Source: Francisella salimarina (GTDB lineage: Bacteria > Pseudomonadota > Gammaproteobacteria > Francisellales > Francisellaceae). From it: a DNA stretch of 64,000 nt. A model generated the notes under the pieces. The model saw only the letters and a program-made list of their open reading frames with translations. It had not been told where the DNA came from and did no database searches. A program made the position numbers and the translations under genes. The stretch covers positions 216,327 through 280,326 of the forward strand of contig NZ_VOJA01000005.1 of NCBI RefSeq assembly GCF_007923265.1. The letters are read 5' to 3'. The stretch's first letter is position 1. The number at the start of each line of letters is the position of its first letter. Positions 9,315-19,108 of this stretch are shown piece by piece.

Positions 9315-10499
9315 ATGAAAAATGCAAAATGGATTTTAATAATCCTTTGTTTAGGTTATTTTATAGACTTTTATGATTTAACGGTGTTTAGTGTTTCTTA
9401 TGTTGATTTATTAAAGCAACAATTTGGAATTTTTGATTCTACTAAAATTCAACAAACTTATTACTTGATAAATAATATTCAAATGGTTGGTATCTTAGTT
9501 GGTGCAATCCTCTTTGGCATCTTGGCTGATAAGTTTGGGCGTATTACTGTTATAAAATATAGTATTTTGCTTTATTCTTTGACTACTTTGATGTGTATAT
9601 TTGTGAATAATATTTACATTTTTATATTACTAAGATTTTTAGCATACTTGGCTCTAGCGAGTGAGTTTGCTGTATCTAGTGTCTTGATAGTAGAATTCTT
9701 TCCGCCTCGATTAGCCGCTTGGGGAATGAGTCTTTTGTATATTTTAGGTGTAATGGGTGGAGTTGTTGCTACACTTTTTGGAGTTTTCTCTTATAAAGTA
9801 ATGTTTATTTTCGGTGGATTTGCTGGTTTGAGTATATACGCATTTCGAAGAGTATTAGAAGAGTCACCACATTTTATAGAGTTGTATAAATCTGATAAAT
9901 TTAAAAATGCGGGAAGTATTAGTTTTCTTATCAGAAATTATAATAAACCACTGATTCTTAACTTTTTAATTACGCTGCCTTATTTTTTTGTGATAACTGT
10001 AATGTTTGCATTGGTGAAATTCATCGCGAATGATGTCGATTTTGCAAGTTTAGTTAAGCTGTTTCTATTTGGATTTTTTGCAGGAAATATTATTAGTAGT
10101 ATTCTTAGCGGAATATATAACCAATATTTTAAATCACCGAGTTTATTTTTTGTAATAAATATAGTTATATTTCTGGTGAGTATCTTTGCGTATAAATATG
10201 TATCTAGTGATTTTATATTTTTCTATGGAATACTTATTGGGCTTATTGGTGGTGGTTATAACATTATGTGGGCACAATATGCAGCAACTGAGTTTCCAAC
10301 AGAAGTTCGTTCATTAGCTACTAATATGATATTTGCCTTAGGCAGGACTAGTAGTATTTTCTTTGGGATTATTTTTGCTTATTGGATTACTAATGAAAGC
10401 ACATTTAGAATGAATGTAAATATCTTAGCTGTATTAGTAGCTATTATGGTTTTACTAATAATAATGTTTTATAAAAGAGAGAAGATATTAAATAAATAG
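9315..10499 (+). CDS. Major facilitator superfamily transporter
   Basis: A 394-residue protein with about 12 hydrophobic helices. Features of the MFS are the charged loop 2-3 motif (GILADKFGRI, near residue 75) and an arginine in helix 4 (LLRFLAYLALASEF). A related ADKFGR-like motif is not obvious in the second half. FIDFYDLTVFSVSY in helix 1 resembles the metabolite:H+ symporter branch. Francisella has many MFS proteins of the Pht and related families that supply nutrients during growth in cells, but I cannot assign a substrate. It ends 12 bases before coaBC. Confidence 0.8.
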   Translation: MKNAKWILIILCLGYFIDFYDLTVFSVSYVDLLKQQFGIFDSTKIQQTYYLINNIQMVGILVGAILFGILADKFGRITVIKYSILLYSLTTLMCIFVNNIYIFILLRFLAYLALASEFAVSSVLIVEFFPPRLAAWGMSLLYILGVMGGVVATLFGVFSYKVMFIFGGFAGLSIYAFRRVLEESPHFIELYKSDKFKNAGSISFLIRNYNKPLILNFLITLPYFFVITVMFALVKFIANDVDFASLVKLFLFGFFAGNIISSILSGIYNQYFKSPSLFFVINIVIFLVSIFAYKYVSSDFIFFYGILIGLIGGGYNIMWAQYAATEFPTEVRSLATNMIFALGRTSSIFFGIIFAYWITNESTFRMNVNILAVLVAIMVLLIIMFYKREKILNK

Positions 10500-10511
10500 A
10501 GATTAATATTT

Positions 10512-11687
10512 ATGAGTAATAAGATTTTATTTGGGATTACTGGTAGTGTATCAGCTTTTAAGACTATAAATTTGATAAGACTTTTTATTAAAAGTGGTGT
10601 TGAGTGTAGAGCTATAGTCACTAAAGGAGCACAGCAGTTTATAAAGCCTGAACTTTTAGTAGCCTTAGGCTGTAATGTCTACACTGATGAATCTTTGAAT
10701 ATGAGTGAATATAGTCAAAGTATGGCACATATCAATTTGTCACGTTGGGCTGATAAGATATTTATAGTCCCGGCTTCAGCAAATACTATTGCAAAATTAG
10801 CTCATGGTTTAGCTGATGATTTATTAAGTCAAACAATATTAGCTAATGAGGATAATTCTAAAGTATATATAGCTCCTGCTATGAATGTAAATATGTGGCA
10901 AAATCAACTAACTCAGATTAATATCACAAAGCTTAAAAGTATAGGGTTTAATTTGGTTGCTCCAGATCAGGGTGTTCAAGCTTGTGGAGATATAGGTAGT
11001 GGCAGATTACATGAGCCTGAGGTTTTATTTGAGTTGTTGAGTGTTGCTCAAGATTTCAAAGCTAAAAAAGTAGTGATAACAGTAGGAGCAACTGTAGAAG
11101 ATATCGATGGTGTTAGATATCTATCAAATTACAGCTCTGGTAAGATGGGGCTTGCTCTAGTGACAGAGTTACTTGTAAGAGGAGCAAATGTTGTAGTTTT
11201 AAAAGCAAAAACTACAATAAGTTTTGATATTAAGCATCCTAACTTAGAAATCATTGATACCAAAAGTGCTGATGCAATGAATCAAGCAATGCTCGAGAAA
11301 GTTAAAGATAGTGATATTTTTATTGGTTGTGCTGCAGTAGCTGATTATAAGATCAAAAATAAATTTACTAATAAAATTAAAAAAACTGATGAAACTTTAA
11401 CTTTAGAATTTATTAAAAATCCTGATGTTTTAGCAAATTGTAAAAAATCATATCCAAATATTTTTGCTATAGGCTTTGCGGCTGAGTCTGAAAATATAGT
11501 TGAATATGCTCGATCTAAGCTTGTCAAAAAAAATCTAAATATGATAGTCGCTAATTCAACCGAAGTATTTGGTAATGATAATTCAAGTATAACAATCTTA
11601 TCTGAAAATAATTTAAAAGAGTATAATAATATATCAAAGTCACAAGTTGCAAAATTGATATTAGACTATGCTAAAAGTATCTACTAA
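10512..11687 (+). CDS. coaBC: Bifunctional phosphopantothenoylcysteine decarboxylase/synthetase CoaBC
   Basis: A 391-residue two-domain protein. Residues 1-180 are the FMN-dependent decarboxylase CoaC (GITGSVSAFKT, the active-site His in SMAHINLSRWADK, the PAMNVNMW motif and the flap with ACGDIGSGRLHEP). Residues 185-391 are the CTP-using ligase CoaB (VTVGATVEDIDGVRYLSNYSSGKMG, the IKKTDETL loop and FIKNPDVL). Together they convert 4'-phosphopantothenate plus cysteine to 4'-phosphopantetheine for coenzyme A. The gene overlaps galM by 20 bases. All key motifs are present and the length is normal. Confidence 0.95.
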   Translation: MSNKILFGITGSVSAFKTINLIRLFIKSGVECRAIVTKGAQQFIKPELLVALGCNVYTDESLNMSEYSQSMAHINLSRWADKIFIVPASANTIAKLAHGLADDLLSQTILANEDNSKVYIAPAMNVNMWQNQLTQINITKLKSIGFNLVAPDQGVQACGDIGSGRLHEPEVLFELLSVAQDFKAKKVVITVGATVEDIDGVRYLSNYSSGKMGLALVTELLVRGANVVVLKAKTTISFDIKHPNLEIIDTKSADAMNQAMLEKVKDSDIFIGCAAVADYKIKNKFTNKIKKTDETLTLEFIKNPDVLANCKKSYPNIFAIGFAAESENIVEYARSKLVKKNLNMIVANSTEVFGNDNSSITILSENNLKEYNNISKSQVAKLILDYAKSIY

Positions 11688-12666
11688 AAGAATTAAAACT
11701 ACACAAAGTTTCCTAAATGTAATTTCATTAGAAAATGATAATATCCAATTAGAACTATTAGATATTGGAGCTATTGTATATGCTCTTCGAACTAGAGATA
11801 ACAATGGTAAGTTTGAAAATATAGTCTTACAGTATGCAGATATAGAAAATTATTTTAATAATCCATCATATTATGGTGCTAGTATTGGTAGGGTAGCTGG
11901 GAGGATCAAAGATGGTGAATTCATCCTGAATAATAAGAAGTATAGTGTTAGTAAAAATGAGAAATCTATTAATACTCTTCATGGAGGTTTTAATAATATC
12001 TCTCATCAAAGATTTGACTATAGAGTTAATCAAAATAAAGTTAAATTTAGTCGTATTCAAAAGTCATCAGATGATGGTTTTCCAGCAGATCTAGAGATTG
12101 ATATAACTTATGAGTTACAAGATAATTCATTAGTAATCCATTTTGAAGCCATAGCTAATGAAGATACATTACTAAATCTCACAAATCACAATTACTATAA
12201 TTTATCTGGAGATTTTAAAGCGACTATTGAAAATCACAAATTACAAGTATCTGCAGAGAGAGTAGTCATAACCGATAAAAACAGTATACCTAAGCAAATT
12301 ATAAAAGTTCCTCATGAAATGGATTTTAGTCAAGAATCAGTTATTGCAGATAAATTAGAAACTAATTTTGAATATTTTAGTGGTGGTGGGATAGATCATT
12401 GTTATATTGTTGATGGGGCTATTAAATTGACAGATGAGATCAGTGGACGAAAGCTTGTAGTAACAAGTTCTTATCCAGCTACGCAGATATATACTACTAA
12501 TTTTCCTGATGGTTTGAAGTTATCAAATGGTTTAAATTCACAGAAATTTCATGCAATATGTTTTGAGCCACAGTTTATACCAGTAATTGGCAAAAACTAT
12601 GATAAGTCAGATATTAAGCTCAAGAAAGGACAGCAATATAAGCAATTCATTAAGCTTGAAGTTTAG
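11668..12666 (+). CDS. galM: Aldose 1-epimerase (galactose mutarotase family)
   Basis: A 332-residue cytoplasmic enzyme. The family motifs are GRVAGRI and LHGG (about residues 72-110), the catalytic His in LTNHNYYNLSG (about 175), GGIDHCYIV and the catalytic Glu in CFEPQFIP (about 300). It interconverts alpha and beta anomers of galactose or glucose. The start overlaps the end of coaBC by 20 bases and the gene converges with phrB, overlapping it by 4 bases at the stop codons. I see no other galactose genes beside it, so the physiological sugar is not certain. Confidence 0.9.
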   Translation: MLKVSTKRIKTTQSFLNVISLENDNIQLELLDIGAIVYALRTRDNNGKFENIVLQYADIENYFNNPSYYGASIGRVAGRIKDGEFILNNKKYSVSKNEKSINTLHGGFNNISHQRFDYRVNQNKVKFSRIQKSSDDGFPADLEIDITYELQDNSLVIHFEAIANEDTLLNLTNHNYYNLSGDFKATIENHKLQVSAERVVITDKNSIPKQIIKVPHEMDFSQESVIADKLETNFEYFSGGGIDHCYIVDGAIKLTDEISGRKLVVTSSYPATQIYTTNFPDGLKLSNGLNSQKFHAICFEPQFIPVIGKNYDKSDIKLKKGQQYKQFIKLEV

Positions 12667-14057
12667 CTTAGTTTCTTATGCAATTCTAATGCCTTGTCTC
12701 GAGATTTCTTGAGGTCTACTACAGGTTTTGGATAATTATCACCCAATTTAACTCCTGCTTCTTGTAATACTAGCTCGCTTGCCTCCCATGGCTTCGCAAG
12801 TAGTTTATTGGGTAAAAGTTTGAGTTCTGGTACATACTTACGAATATATTCATAAGCTTCAAATTTTTCAGCTTGTAGTACCGGATTAAAAATTCTAAAG
12901 TAAGGAGCAGCATCTAGACCACAACCAGCAACCCATTGCCAGTTAGCATTGTTACTAGCAAAATCAGCATCAAATAAAGTATCAAAAAACCATTTTTCTC
13001 CATATTTCCAGTGGATAAGACAGTTTTTGATAAGAAAGCTAGCAACTATCATACGTACGCGATTATGCATATAGCCAGTCTGCCAAAGCTCTCTCATGCC
13101 GGCATCTACTATCGGGATACCAGTGTGCCCTGTTTGCCATTTTTTGAGAAGAATAGGATCATTATCCCATTCAAAACTATCAAACTTTTGGTTGATGTTC
13201 TTGTTATGTAATTCAGGATAGTAATATATCTGATAATAAGAGAAATCACGCCAAACTAACTCTTTGATAAAGTGCTCTTCATTGTTACCAATATAGTCTA
13301 GACTCTGCACGGCATTAAAAATTTGGTTAGGTGATATCTCACCAAAGTGTAAGTATGGTGATAATTTAGAAGTTGAGTCTGTACTCATAAAGTCTCTAGC
13401 TGTTTTATATTCTTTTACTTTACTATCTAGAAACTCCTCAAGGATTTGATGTGAGGCAACTTCGCCAATTTGCCATTGATCTATTATATTTTGCCAAGAA
13501 AGTTTTGGCTCTAATAGTTTTAAAGAGTTTAAGTCAGCTGCAGTCTCTAGCTTTTTTAGCGAATTAAAACATGGTTTGGCAATATTTGAGCGATATTTTC
13601 TAATTTTGATAAGCTCCTTGTAGAACGGAGTGTAGACCTTATAATGTGTGCCATCATCTTTTTTACATCGCCATGGTTCGATAAGTAAACTACCATTAAA
13701 ACTACTTACATTTATATTTTGCTCTTGCAGAAATTGTTTAATCTGAGTATCTCTATCTATACTGTACTTGTCATAACATCTATTCCAATAAAAATCTGTG
13801 ATGTTATTTTCTTTGATAAGTTTTTTTATGATTTCTAGTGGATTACCATTAAAAAAATTGAGTTTATTATCTAGAGATTTATTTAGGCTGTTCAAAGAGT
13901 GATGAAGCCAAAGTTTGCTAGCACCACCAATCTCTTGATTCTCGTCTAGTATAAATATTGTAATTGTTTCATCTGCTTGACTAGCCTGATGTAGAGCAGG
14001 GTTATCCGTAAGGCGTAAGTCTTGACGAAACCAATGTATAGCTATTTTTTTAGACAT
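12663..14057 (-). CDS. phrB: Deoxyribodipyrimidine photolyase
   Basis: A 464-residue photolyase/cryptochrome protein. The N-terminal antenna domain starts with IHWFRQDLRLTDNPALHQA. The C-terminal FAD domain carries FIKELVWRDFSYYQ, TGIPIVDAGMRELWQTGYMHNRVRM and DADFASNNANWQWVAGCG, the lesion-binding and flavin-binding core with the Trp-rich segment. It repairs cyclobutane pyrimidine dimers using blue light. The ATG lies inside the 3' end of hemH (16-base overlap), so hemH and phrB form an operon. A photolyase fits an organism that meets sunlight. Confidence 0.95.
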   Translation of the reverse strand: MSKKIAIHWFRQDLRLTDNPALHQASQADETITIFILDENQEIGGASKLWLHHSLNSLNKSLDNKLNFFNGNPLEIIKKLIKENNITDFYWNRCYDKYSIDRDTQIKQFLQEQNINVSSFNGSLLIEPWRCKKDDGTHYKVYTPFYKELIKIRKYRSNIAKPCFNSLKKLETAADLNSLKLLEPKLSWQNIIDQWQIGEVASHQILEEFLDSKVKEYKTARDFMSTDSTSKLSPYLHFGEISPNQIFNAVQSLDYIGNNEEHFIKELVWRDFSYYQIYYYPELHNKNINQKFDSFEWDNDPILLKKWQTGHTGIPIVDAGMRELWQTGYMHNRVRMIVASFLIKNCLIHWKYGEKWFFDTLFDADFASNNANWQWVAGCGLDAAPYFRIFNPVLQAEKFEAYEYIRKYVPELKLLPNKLLAKPWEASELVLQEAGVKLGDNYPKPVVDLKKSRDKALELHKKLS

Positions 14058-15043
14058 ATTTCACCATCTATGATTTTGTATAACATATCGACATGCTCAT
14101 CAGAGTCATTTAAACATGGAATCAGATTAAACTCTTTACCACCTTTTTCGATAAAGTTTTCTTTTTCGGTAATTGCTAGCTCTTCTAATGTTTCTAGGCA
14201 ATCGGCACTAAATCCTGGGGCTATAACTACAACTTTTTTATTTTGCTTTGCAAATTCCTCTAGTTTGACAGTTGTATAAGGTTCTAACCATTTTTTAGGA
14301 CCAAAACGAGATTGAAATGATAATTCAAAATCTATATTAGGATATTCATTCTGTAGGCTCTCTTTAACCAAGCGATAAGTTTTGTGACAATGGCAATAGT
14401 AGGGATCACCTTTATCAAAATATTCCTTTGGTAAGCCGTGGAAAGAAAATAAAATTATATCCGGATATGAGTCTGTAGCTTGCAGATAATTTCTAATTTG
14501 TTGACTAATAGTTTGAATATGAAACTTATTATCATAGTAAGGATTTATTGCTTTGATAGTGGGTTGCCATCTTAGCTTTGATAATACTCTATAAACCTCA
14601 TCATACACAGTTGCAGTAGTAGTCGCAGAATATTGAGGATATAGTGGAAATACTATTATCTCAGTAACTCCTTGATCTTGTAAGCTTTTGATCTTACTTT
14701 CAATGCTTGGATTACCATAACGCATCGCACAATCTACTATATAGTTATCGAGTTTTTGATCTAATTTTTTTGCTAGATTCTCGGTGTATAGGAGCAAAGG
14801 CGACTTATTATGCTCTTTATTCCATACGGCTTCATAAGTATGAACATTCTTTTTTGACCGAATTGGTAGAATAATTAAATTTAAAATTAGCTTCCATAAT
14901 AAAGGATTAGCTTCTATTACTCTTCGATCAGATAAAAATTCTCTGAGATATTTTTTGATCGATTTTGCATCATAGTTATCTGGTGTACCCAGATTAACTA
15001 ACAAAATAGCTTTTTTATTATATTTGTTACTATATTGTTGCAT
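14042..15043 (-). CDS. hemH: Ferrochelatase HemH
   Basis: A 333-residue enzyme that inserts Fe2+ into protoporphyrin IX, the last step of haem synthesis. It opens with AILLVNLGTPD. The metal-site histidine is in FSFHGLPKEY (about residue 195), followed by the CHCHKTYRL region, and the catalytic glutamate is in GFSADCLETLEE. The cysteines near 210 are frequent in ferrochelatases that carry Fe-S clusters, but I do not assert a cluster. It is the first gene of a two-gene minus-strand operon with phrB. Confidence 0.94.
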   Translation of the reverse strand: MQQYSNKYNKKAILLVNLGTPDNYDAKSIKKYLREFLSDRRVIEANPLLWKLILNLIILPIRSKKNVHTYEAVWNKEHNKSPLLLYTENLAKKLDQKLDNYIVDCAMRYGNPSIESKIKSLQDQGVTEIIVFPLYPQYSATTTATVYDEVYRVLSKLRWQPTIKAINPYYDNKFHIQTISQQIRNYLQATDSYPDIILFSFHGLPKEYFDKGDPYYCHCHKTYRLVKESLQNEYPNIDFELSFQSRFGPKKWLEPYTTVKLEEFAKQNKKVVVIAPGFSADCLETLEELAITEKENFIEKGGKEFNLIPCLNDSDEHVDMLYKIIDGEICLKK

Positions 15044-15180
15044 AGTTACTTATGTATATATTTTTGCTAAGAATAATTGTAACAAAATATCGATAGTCTA
15101 AAGTTAAATTTTTTTCATATAAGTAACTAAAAAAGGTTATAATTAATTTTGGCCTAAAAGCCTTTTAAAGGAGATATGAA

Positions 15181-15435
15181 ATGAAAAAGATAATTTTAAT
15201 GACACTTGGTTTGATGAGTGTAGCAATCAGCTATTCTTATATGCGTCCAGCAAATCCATATACAATGTATTATGGTCCTGAAGTTGAACAAGAGAGAGCT
15301 CAAGGTGCTGCTTATGTGCCACCAGATAGACAATTCATTAATTCAAGATATGGTGAATATATCGATAATAAGCAAGTAGAATTTAGCCCAGGTGATGACG
15401 CAAATAGACTATTTTGGTCTTATAGTCAGCCATAG
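15181..15435 (+). CDS. Small secreted hypothetical protein
   Basis: An 84-residue protein with a signal peptide (KK at 2-3, hydrophobic core, probable cleavage near residue 20). The mature part is rich in Tyr, Pro and Asn and has no cysteine. The ribosome site AAAGGAGAT at 15167-15175 is strong. A competing ATG at 15176 ends after two codons (ATG AAA TGA) and overlaps the real ATG. A TATAAT box is at 15138-15143 but its -35 is weak. The strong translation signal suggests an abundant envelope protein. I do not recognise the family. Confidence 0.7.
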   Translation: MKKIILMTLGLMSVAISYSYMRPANPYTMYYGPEVEQERAQGAAYVPPDRQFINSRYGEYIDNKQVEFSPGDDANRLFWSYSQP

Positions 15436-15530
15436 AGTTGGGTTATATATTCTGAGCTTAAATATAAGAAAACATTTATTAATGTATGGATATTGATTCT
15501 TGGTAGAAACTTTTTGTAGAAGATAAGCGT

Positions 15531-16028
15531 ATGAATACAAGAAGAGCTCGAAAACTAATTAGAAAGAGAAGAAGATTAGAAAACTCTAAATTACTCGGCT
15601 TTGCTGCGTATAGAATTACAGATAAAAGTCTATGGATTGCTAATTATGACACTGTAGCAAGAGGTGTTTTTGTCGGCTTTTTTTGGATGATGATTCCTTT
15701 GCCCCTGCAAACGACTCCTGTAGTTATTTCAGCTATAATTTTGAGAGCTAATATGCCAATAGCGATTTCAACAGTATGGATTAGTAATCCTTTAACATGG
15801 GTGCCAATGTATTTGGGTAATTATATATTTGGATGCTTTTTGCTTGGAGAGCAGGTTTATATCTCAGACTGGGAAACATTTGGTTCTTATATGCTCAATC
15901 ATTTACATGAGTTTTGGAAACCGTTGTTTTTAGGTAGTTTTGTCGCAGGCTTGTTAGTGGCTAGTGCTGGATATATGGCAGTGCATGTACTGAGGATTGT
16001 TAATCATTTTTTGGTTAAGAAGAACTAG
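15531..16028 (+). CDS. DUF2062 domain membrane protein
   Basis: A 165-residue protein with a basic N terminus (residues 1-18 contain many Arg and Lys), then the DUF2062 pattern: SLWIANYDTVARGVFVGFFWMMIP, PLQT, AIILRANMPIA and SNPLTWVPMY. Three to four hydrophobic helices are expected, so it is an inner-membrane protein. The family is widespread and its function unclear; some members are fused to glycosyltransferases. The strand is the same as prmA, with 141 bases between them. Confidence 0.85.
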   Translation: MNTRRARKLIRKRRRLENSKLLGFAAYRITDKSLWIANYDTVARGVFVGFFWMMIPLPLQTTPVVISAIILRANMPIAISTVWISNPLTWVPMYLGNYIFGCFLLGEQVYISDWETFGSYMLNHLHEFWKPLFLGSFVAGLLVASAGYMAVHVLRIVNHFLVKKN

Positions 16029-16169
16029 GTCAAAATAAGAAAATTAAAATGAAGATTGTTGAAATAAGGTTAATTATCAGACACTAAATAATAAATTTAA
16101 TCTAGCCGTTAATTAGTATATTTAGTATTATTTTACGATATATAAAGTTTTGAATTATTTTTTTATAAA

Positions 16170-17015
16170 ATGCAACAATGGCACCAGTTAGAATTTACGC
16201 TAAAATCTAAATATTTTGATATAGTCGAGGATTATCTCTTTGATAACAATGCAGGTTCTGTAACAAGAATAGATAAATCCGATGATATAGTCAGTATTAC
16301 AGTCTTATATGAGAACCATCATAATATAGATGTTATCATTGCTAATATTCAACAAAAGTTTGAAAATATAATTGAAAGCGAAATAGATTACGAAATAATT
16401 AAAGACCAGCAGTGGGAAGCAGCTTGGTTATATGATTATGAACCTATAGAGATTGGTAAAAATATAGTTGTTTACCCAAATTGGAAGCAACCACCCCAAG
16501 ATAATAAGCATACTTATATAATAGTTGATCCAAGTATTGCATTCGGTTGTGGTAATCATGAAACAACTAAAATGTGTTTAGAGTGGCTAGAGCAGCATGT
16601 TGGCAAAGATACGACAGTTCTAGACTATGGTTGCGGTACTGGAGTGCTCGCTATAGGTGCTGTTAAATTAGGTGCAAAGTATGCCGAAGGTATAGATATT
16701 GATCCAAATTCAATAGAATCATCTATAAAAAACGCTCAAGAGAATAGCGTAGCTAATAAAACGCAATTTACTGATAATTTTCCTACACAACAATTTGATT
16801 TGGTCGTTGCAAATATCTTCTCTAATGTGCTGATAAGCTTGGTTGAAAATATAACTGGTAGCTTAAAATTAGGTGGCAGATTAGCATTATCTGGAATCGT
16901 TGAAAATCAGGTAGATGAAGTTCAACAAGAGTTTAAAAAATATGGTATAAGCTTTGGCCAACCCAAACAAATGGGGCAATGGTTTCTATTAGATGGTGTA
17001 AAAGATGGGCTTTAA
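16170..17015 (+). CDS. prmA: Ribosomal protein L11 methyltransferase PrmA
   Basis: At 281 residues it matches the family. The N-terminal substrate-binding domain (about 1-95) is followed by a SAM-dependent methyltransferase domain: PSIAFGCGNHETTKM, VLDYGCGTGVLAIGAVKLGA (motif I), GIDIDPNSIES and VVANIFSNVL (the motif IV Asn). It trimethylates the N terminus and lysines of ribosomal protein L11. It overlaps dusB by 11 bases, and prmA-dusB is a common gammaproteobacterial pair. Confidence 0.95.
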   Translation: MQQWHQLEFTLKSKYFDIVEDYLFDNNAGSVTRIDKSDDIVSITVLYENHHNIDVIIANIQQKFENIIESEIDYEIIKDQQWEAAWLYDYEPIEIGKNIVVYPNWKQPPQDNKHTYIIVDPSIAFGCGNHETTKMCLEWLEQHVGKDTTVLDYGCGTGVLAIGAVKLGAKYAEGIDIDPNSIESSIKNAQENSVANKTQFTDNFPTQQFDLVVANIFSNVLISLVENITGSLKLGGRLALSGIVENQVDEVQQEFKKYGISFGQPKQMGQWFLLDGVKDGL

Positions 17016-17982
17016 AATAGCTGATATTGAAATAGAAAATAATGTCGTACTTGCACCAATGGCAGGTTTTTGTGATAGTGCATTTCGTACTATATGTAAA
17101 GAGCATGGAGCAGGACTGATATATACCGAGATGGTAAGTAACAAAGCCGTAGTAGAGCGTAACTGGGAAACTATGGAAATGCTCTATATGGAAAACAGTG
17201 AGAAGCCTCTTGGGATACAAATATTTGGTACAGATTTGGAGAGTTTTGTTGGTGCGACAAAATATATTGCAGAGAATACGGAATGTGATTTTCTGGATAT
17301 AAATATGGGCTGTCCTATGCCAAAAATTGCTAAAAAACTACAAGCTGGAGCAGCACTTCTTAAAGATGTTGATAGAATCCATGAGATACTAACAGCAGTT
17401 GTCAAGGTAGTACATAAACCAGTAACTGTAAAGATGCGTATTGGTTGGGATGATGCAAATATAAATGCTATTGAGGTGGCTAAGGCTTGTGAAGATGCTG
17501 GTGTAAGTGCTATTGCGATACATGGGCGTACGCGTGAGCAGATGTATACTGGTAAAGCAAATTGGGATATTATCCGTGATGTTAGAAAAGCTGTAGATAC
17601 TGTAGTAATAGGTAATGGCGATGTATTTTGCCCACATAGTGCTAAAGCGATGATTGACCATACAGGGGTTGATGCTGTGATGGTGGGGCGTGCCTCTCGT
17701 GGTAATCCTTGGATTTTTAGGCAAATTGCTGAGTATTTAAATAATGGCGAGCTAATACCACCACCAACACCAATTGAGCGTGTTGAAGTACTAGGAGAAC
17801 ATTTAAGAAGACTTATTAAACTAAAAACGGCCAAAGTAGCAGTTAAAGAAATTCGAACTCATGCAAGTTTTTATCTTGCTGATTTACCTAGTTCAAAAGA
17901 GTTTCGCATGAAGTTAAATCAGTTAGAGCATGAACAAGAGATTTTCAGAGTTCTAGAAGAATATAAAAAGATTTTAGAATAA
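17005..17982 (+). CDS. dusB: tRNA-dihydrouridine synthase DusB
   Basis: A 325-residue FMN enzyme. The barrel opens with [14 protein letters not shown], and the catalytic cysteine is in [14 protein letters not shown] (near residue 100). [25 protein letters not shown] and [12 protein letters not shown] carry FMN- and tRNA-binding residues, and a small helical domain follows. It reduces specific uridines in the tRNA D-loop. The start lies inside prmA and the 3' end overlaps dinB tail-to-tail by nine bases. Long antisense frames over this gene (up to 216 residues) are coding shadows. Confidence 0.95.
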   Translation: MGFKIADIEIENNVVLAPMAGFCDSAFRTICKEHGAGLIYTEMVSNKAVVERNWETMEMLYMENSEKPLGIQIFGTDLESFVGATKYIAENTECDFLDINMGCPMPKIAKKLQAGAALLKDVDRIHEILTAVVKVVHKPVTVKMRIGWDDANINAIEVAKACEDAGVSAIAIHGRTREQMYTGKANWDIIRDVRKAVDTVVIGNGDVFCPHSAKAMIDHTGVDAVMVGRASRGNPWIFRQIAEYLNNGELIPPPTPIERVEVLGEHLRRLIKLKTAKVAVKEIRTHASFYLADLPSSKEFRMKLNQLEHEQEIFRVLEEYKKILE

Positions 17983-19023
17983 GTTCATCTGCCTGTCATC
18001 AACTTCTCCAAGCCTTACACCTATACCAATCAATCGAATAGGGTGATTTTGTTTCTGATGTAATTCAATTATTAGATTTTTTATCACTTCTTTATCTAGT
18101 ATTTTTGCTACTCTAGTCAGACTGGTTTTATTAAATTTTGTATCTGTAAATTTGACAACAATACCAATAATAGACTTATAATGCTCGTCAGTTATACGAC
18201 TAGTCAATTTATCATATAAACTTGGTAGTTTCTCTAGGCAGGCCTCGAGAGTCTTTAGATCTTCAAGGTATGTATTTTCAACACTTACAGATTTACGAAT
18301 ACGAACTGGATTAACTTCACGATTATCTATACCTCTAGCATAGTTATATAAACTACTTCCAAATTTACCAAACTTATCTACTAGAGTAGCTAAGCTTAGT
18401 TGCTGCAAATCTGAACAAGTCTCGACATTCATACTTTTTAGTTTTTCTTGGGAGACCTTACCAACACCAAAAAGTTTCTTAACTGGTAAATTTTTAACAA
18501 AATCATTAACTTGCTCAGGAGTGATTACATATAAGCCATTAGGTTTGTTAATATCACTAGCTATCTTTGCAAGTAGTTTGTTTGGAGCTACTCCAGCTGA
18601 TCCTGTGAGTCCCGTTTTGTTAAAAATTTCTTGCTTAATCGCTAGAGCAATTAGTGTTGCACTATTTTTATATACTGTAACATCCGTAACATCTAGATAC
18701 GCTTCATCAAGAGATAGAGGCTCCACTTTAGTTGTAAAAGAATAAAATATCTCACGAATAATTGCAGAATCTGCTTTATATTTTGCAAAGTCCGTATTTA
18801 GAAGTATAAGATCTGGGCACTTTTGAAGAGCGATAGCTGTTGGCATAGCAGAATGTACACCATATTCTCTAGCTATATAATTACATGTTGATATTACACC
18901 GCGTTTGGGATTTGTACCACCTACAGCAAATGGTTTATCTTTGAGGCTCGGATTTGTTTTTTCCTCTACCTGAGCAAAGAAATAATCCATATCAATATGT
19001 ATGATTTTTCTTGTTTTACTCAT
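17974..19023 (-). CDS. dinB: DNA polymerase IV DinB
   Basis: A Y-family translesion polymerase of 349 residues from the ATG at 19023 ([16 protein letters not shown]). An upstream in-frame TTG at 19056 would add 11 residues but lies very close to a TATAAT box read on this strand (19071 to 19066), so I prefer the ATG. The metal ligands are in [14 protein letters not shown] and [10 protein letters not shown]. Other motifs are [16 protein letters not shown] and the helix-hairpin-helix region near [11 protein letters not shown]. The extreme C terminus, QMNLF, is a classic beta-clamp binding peptide. Confidence 0.95.
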   Translation of the reverse strand: MSKTRKIIHIDMDYFFAQVEEKTNPSLKDKPFAVGGTNPKRGVISTCNYIAREYGVHSAMPTAIALQKCPDLILLNTDFAKYKADSAIIREIFYSFTTKVEPLSLDEAYLDVTDVTVYKNSATLIALAIKQEIFNKTGLTGSAGVAPNKLLAKIASDINKPNGLYVITPEQVNDFVKNLPVKKLFGVGKVSQEKLKSMNVETCSDLQQLSLATLVDKFGKFGSSLYNYARGIDNREVNPVRIRKSVSVENTYLEDLKTLEACLEKLPSLYDKLTSRITDEHYKSIIGIVVKFTDTKFNKTSLTRVAKILDKEVIKNLIIELHQKQNHPIRLIGIGVRLGEVDDRQMNLF

Positions 19024-19108
19024 CGTAAATTTGCTGTATAAGTTTTTGGTTGACAACTACTCGCTATTATACACTCTAATGGTTTGTAGTTTTTAATTTA
19101 GGATATAT

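Noticed and set aside
17184..17834. A 216-residue antisense ORF inside dusB
   Set aside because: dusB on the other strand has every family motif. The antisense protein is a composition shadow.
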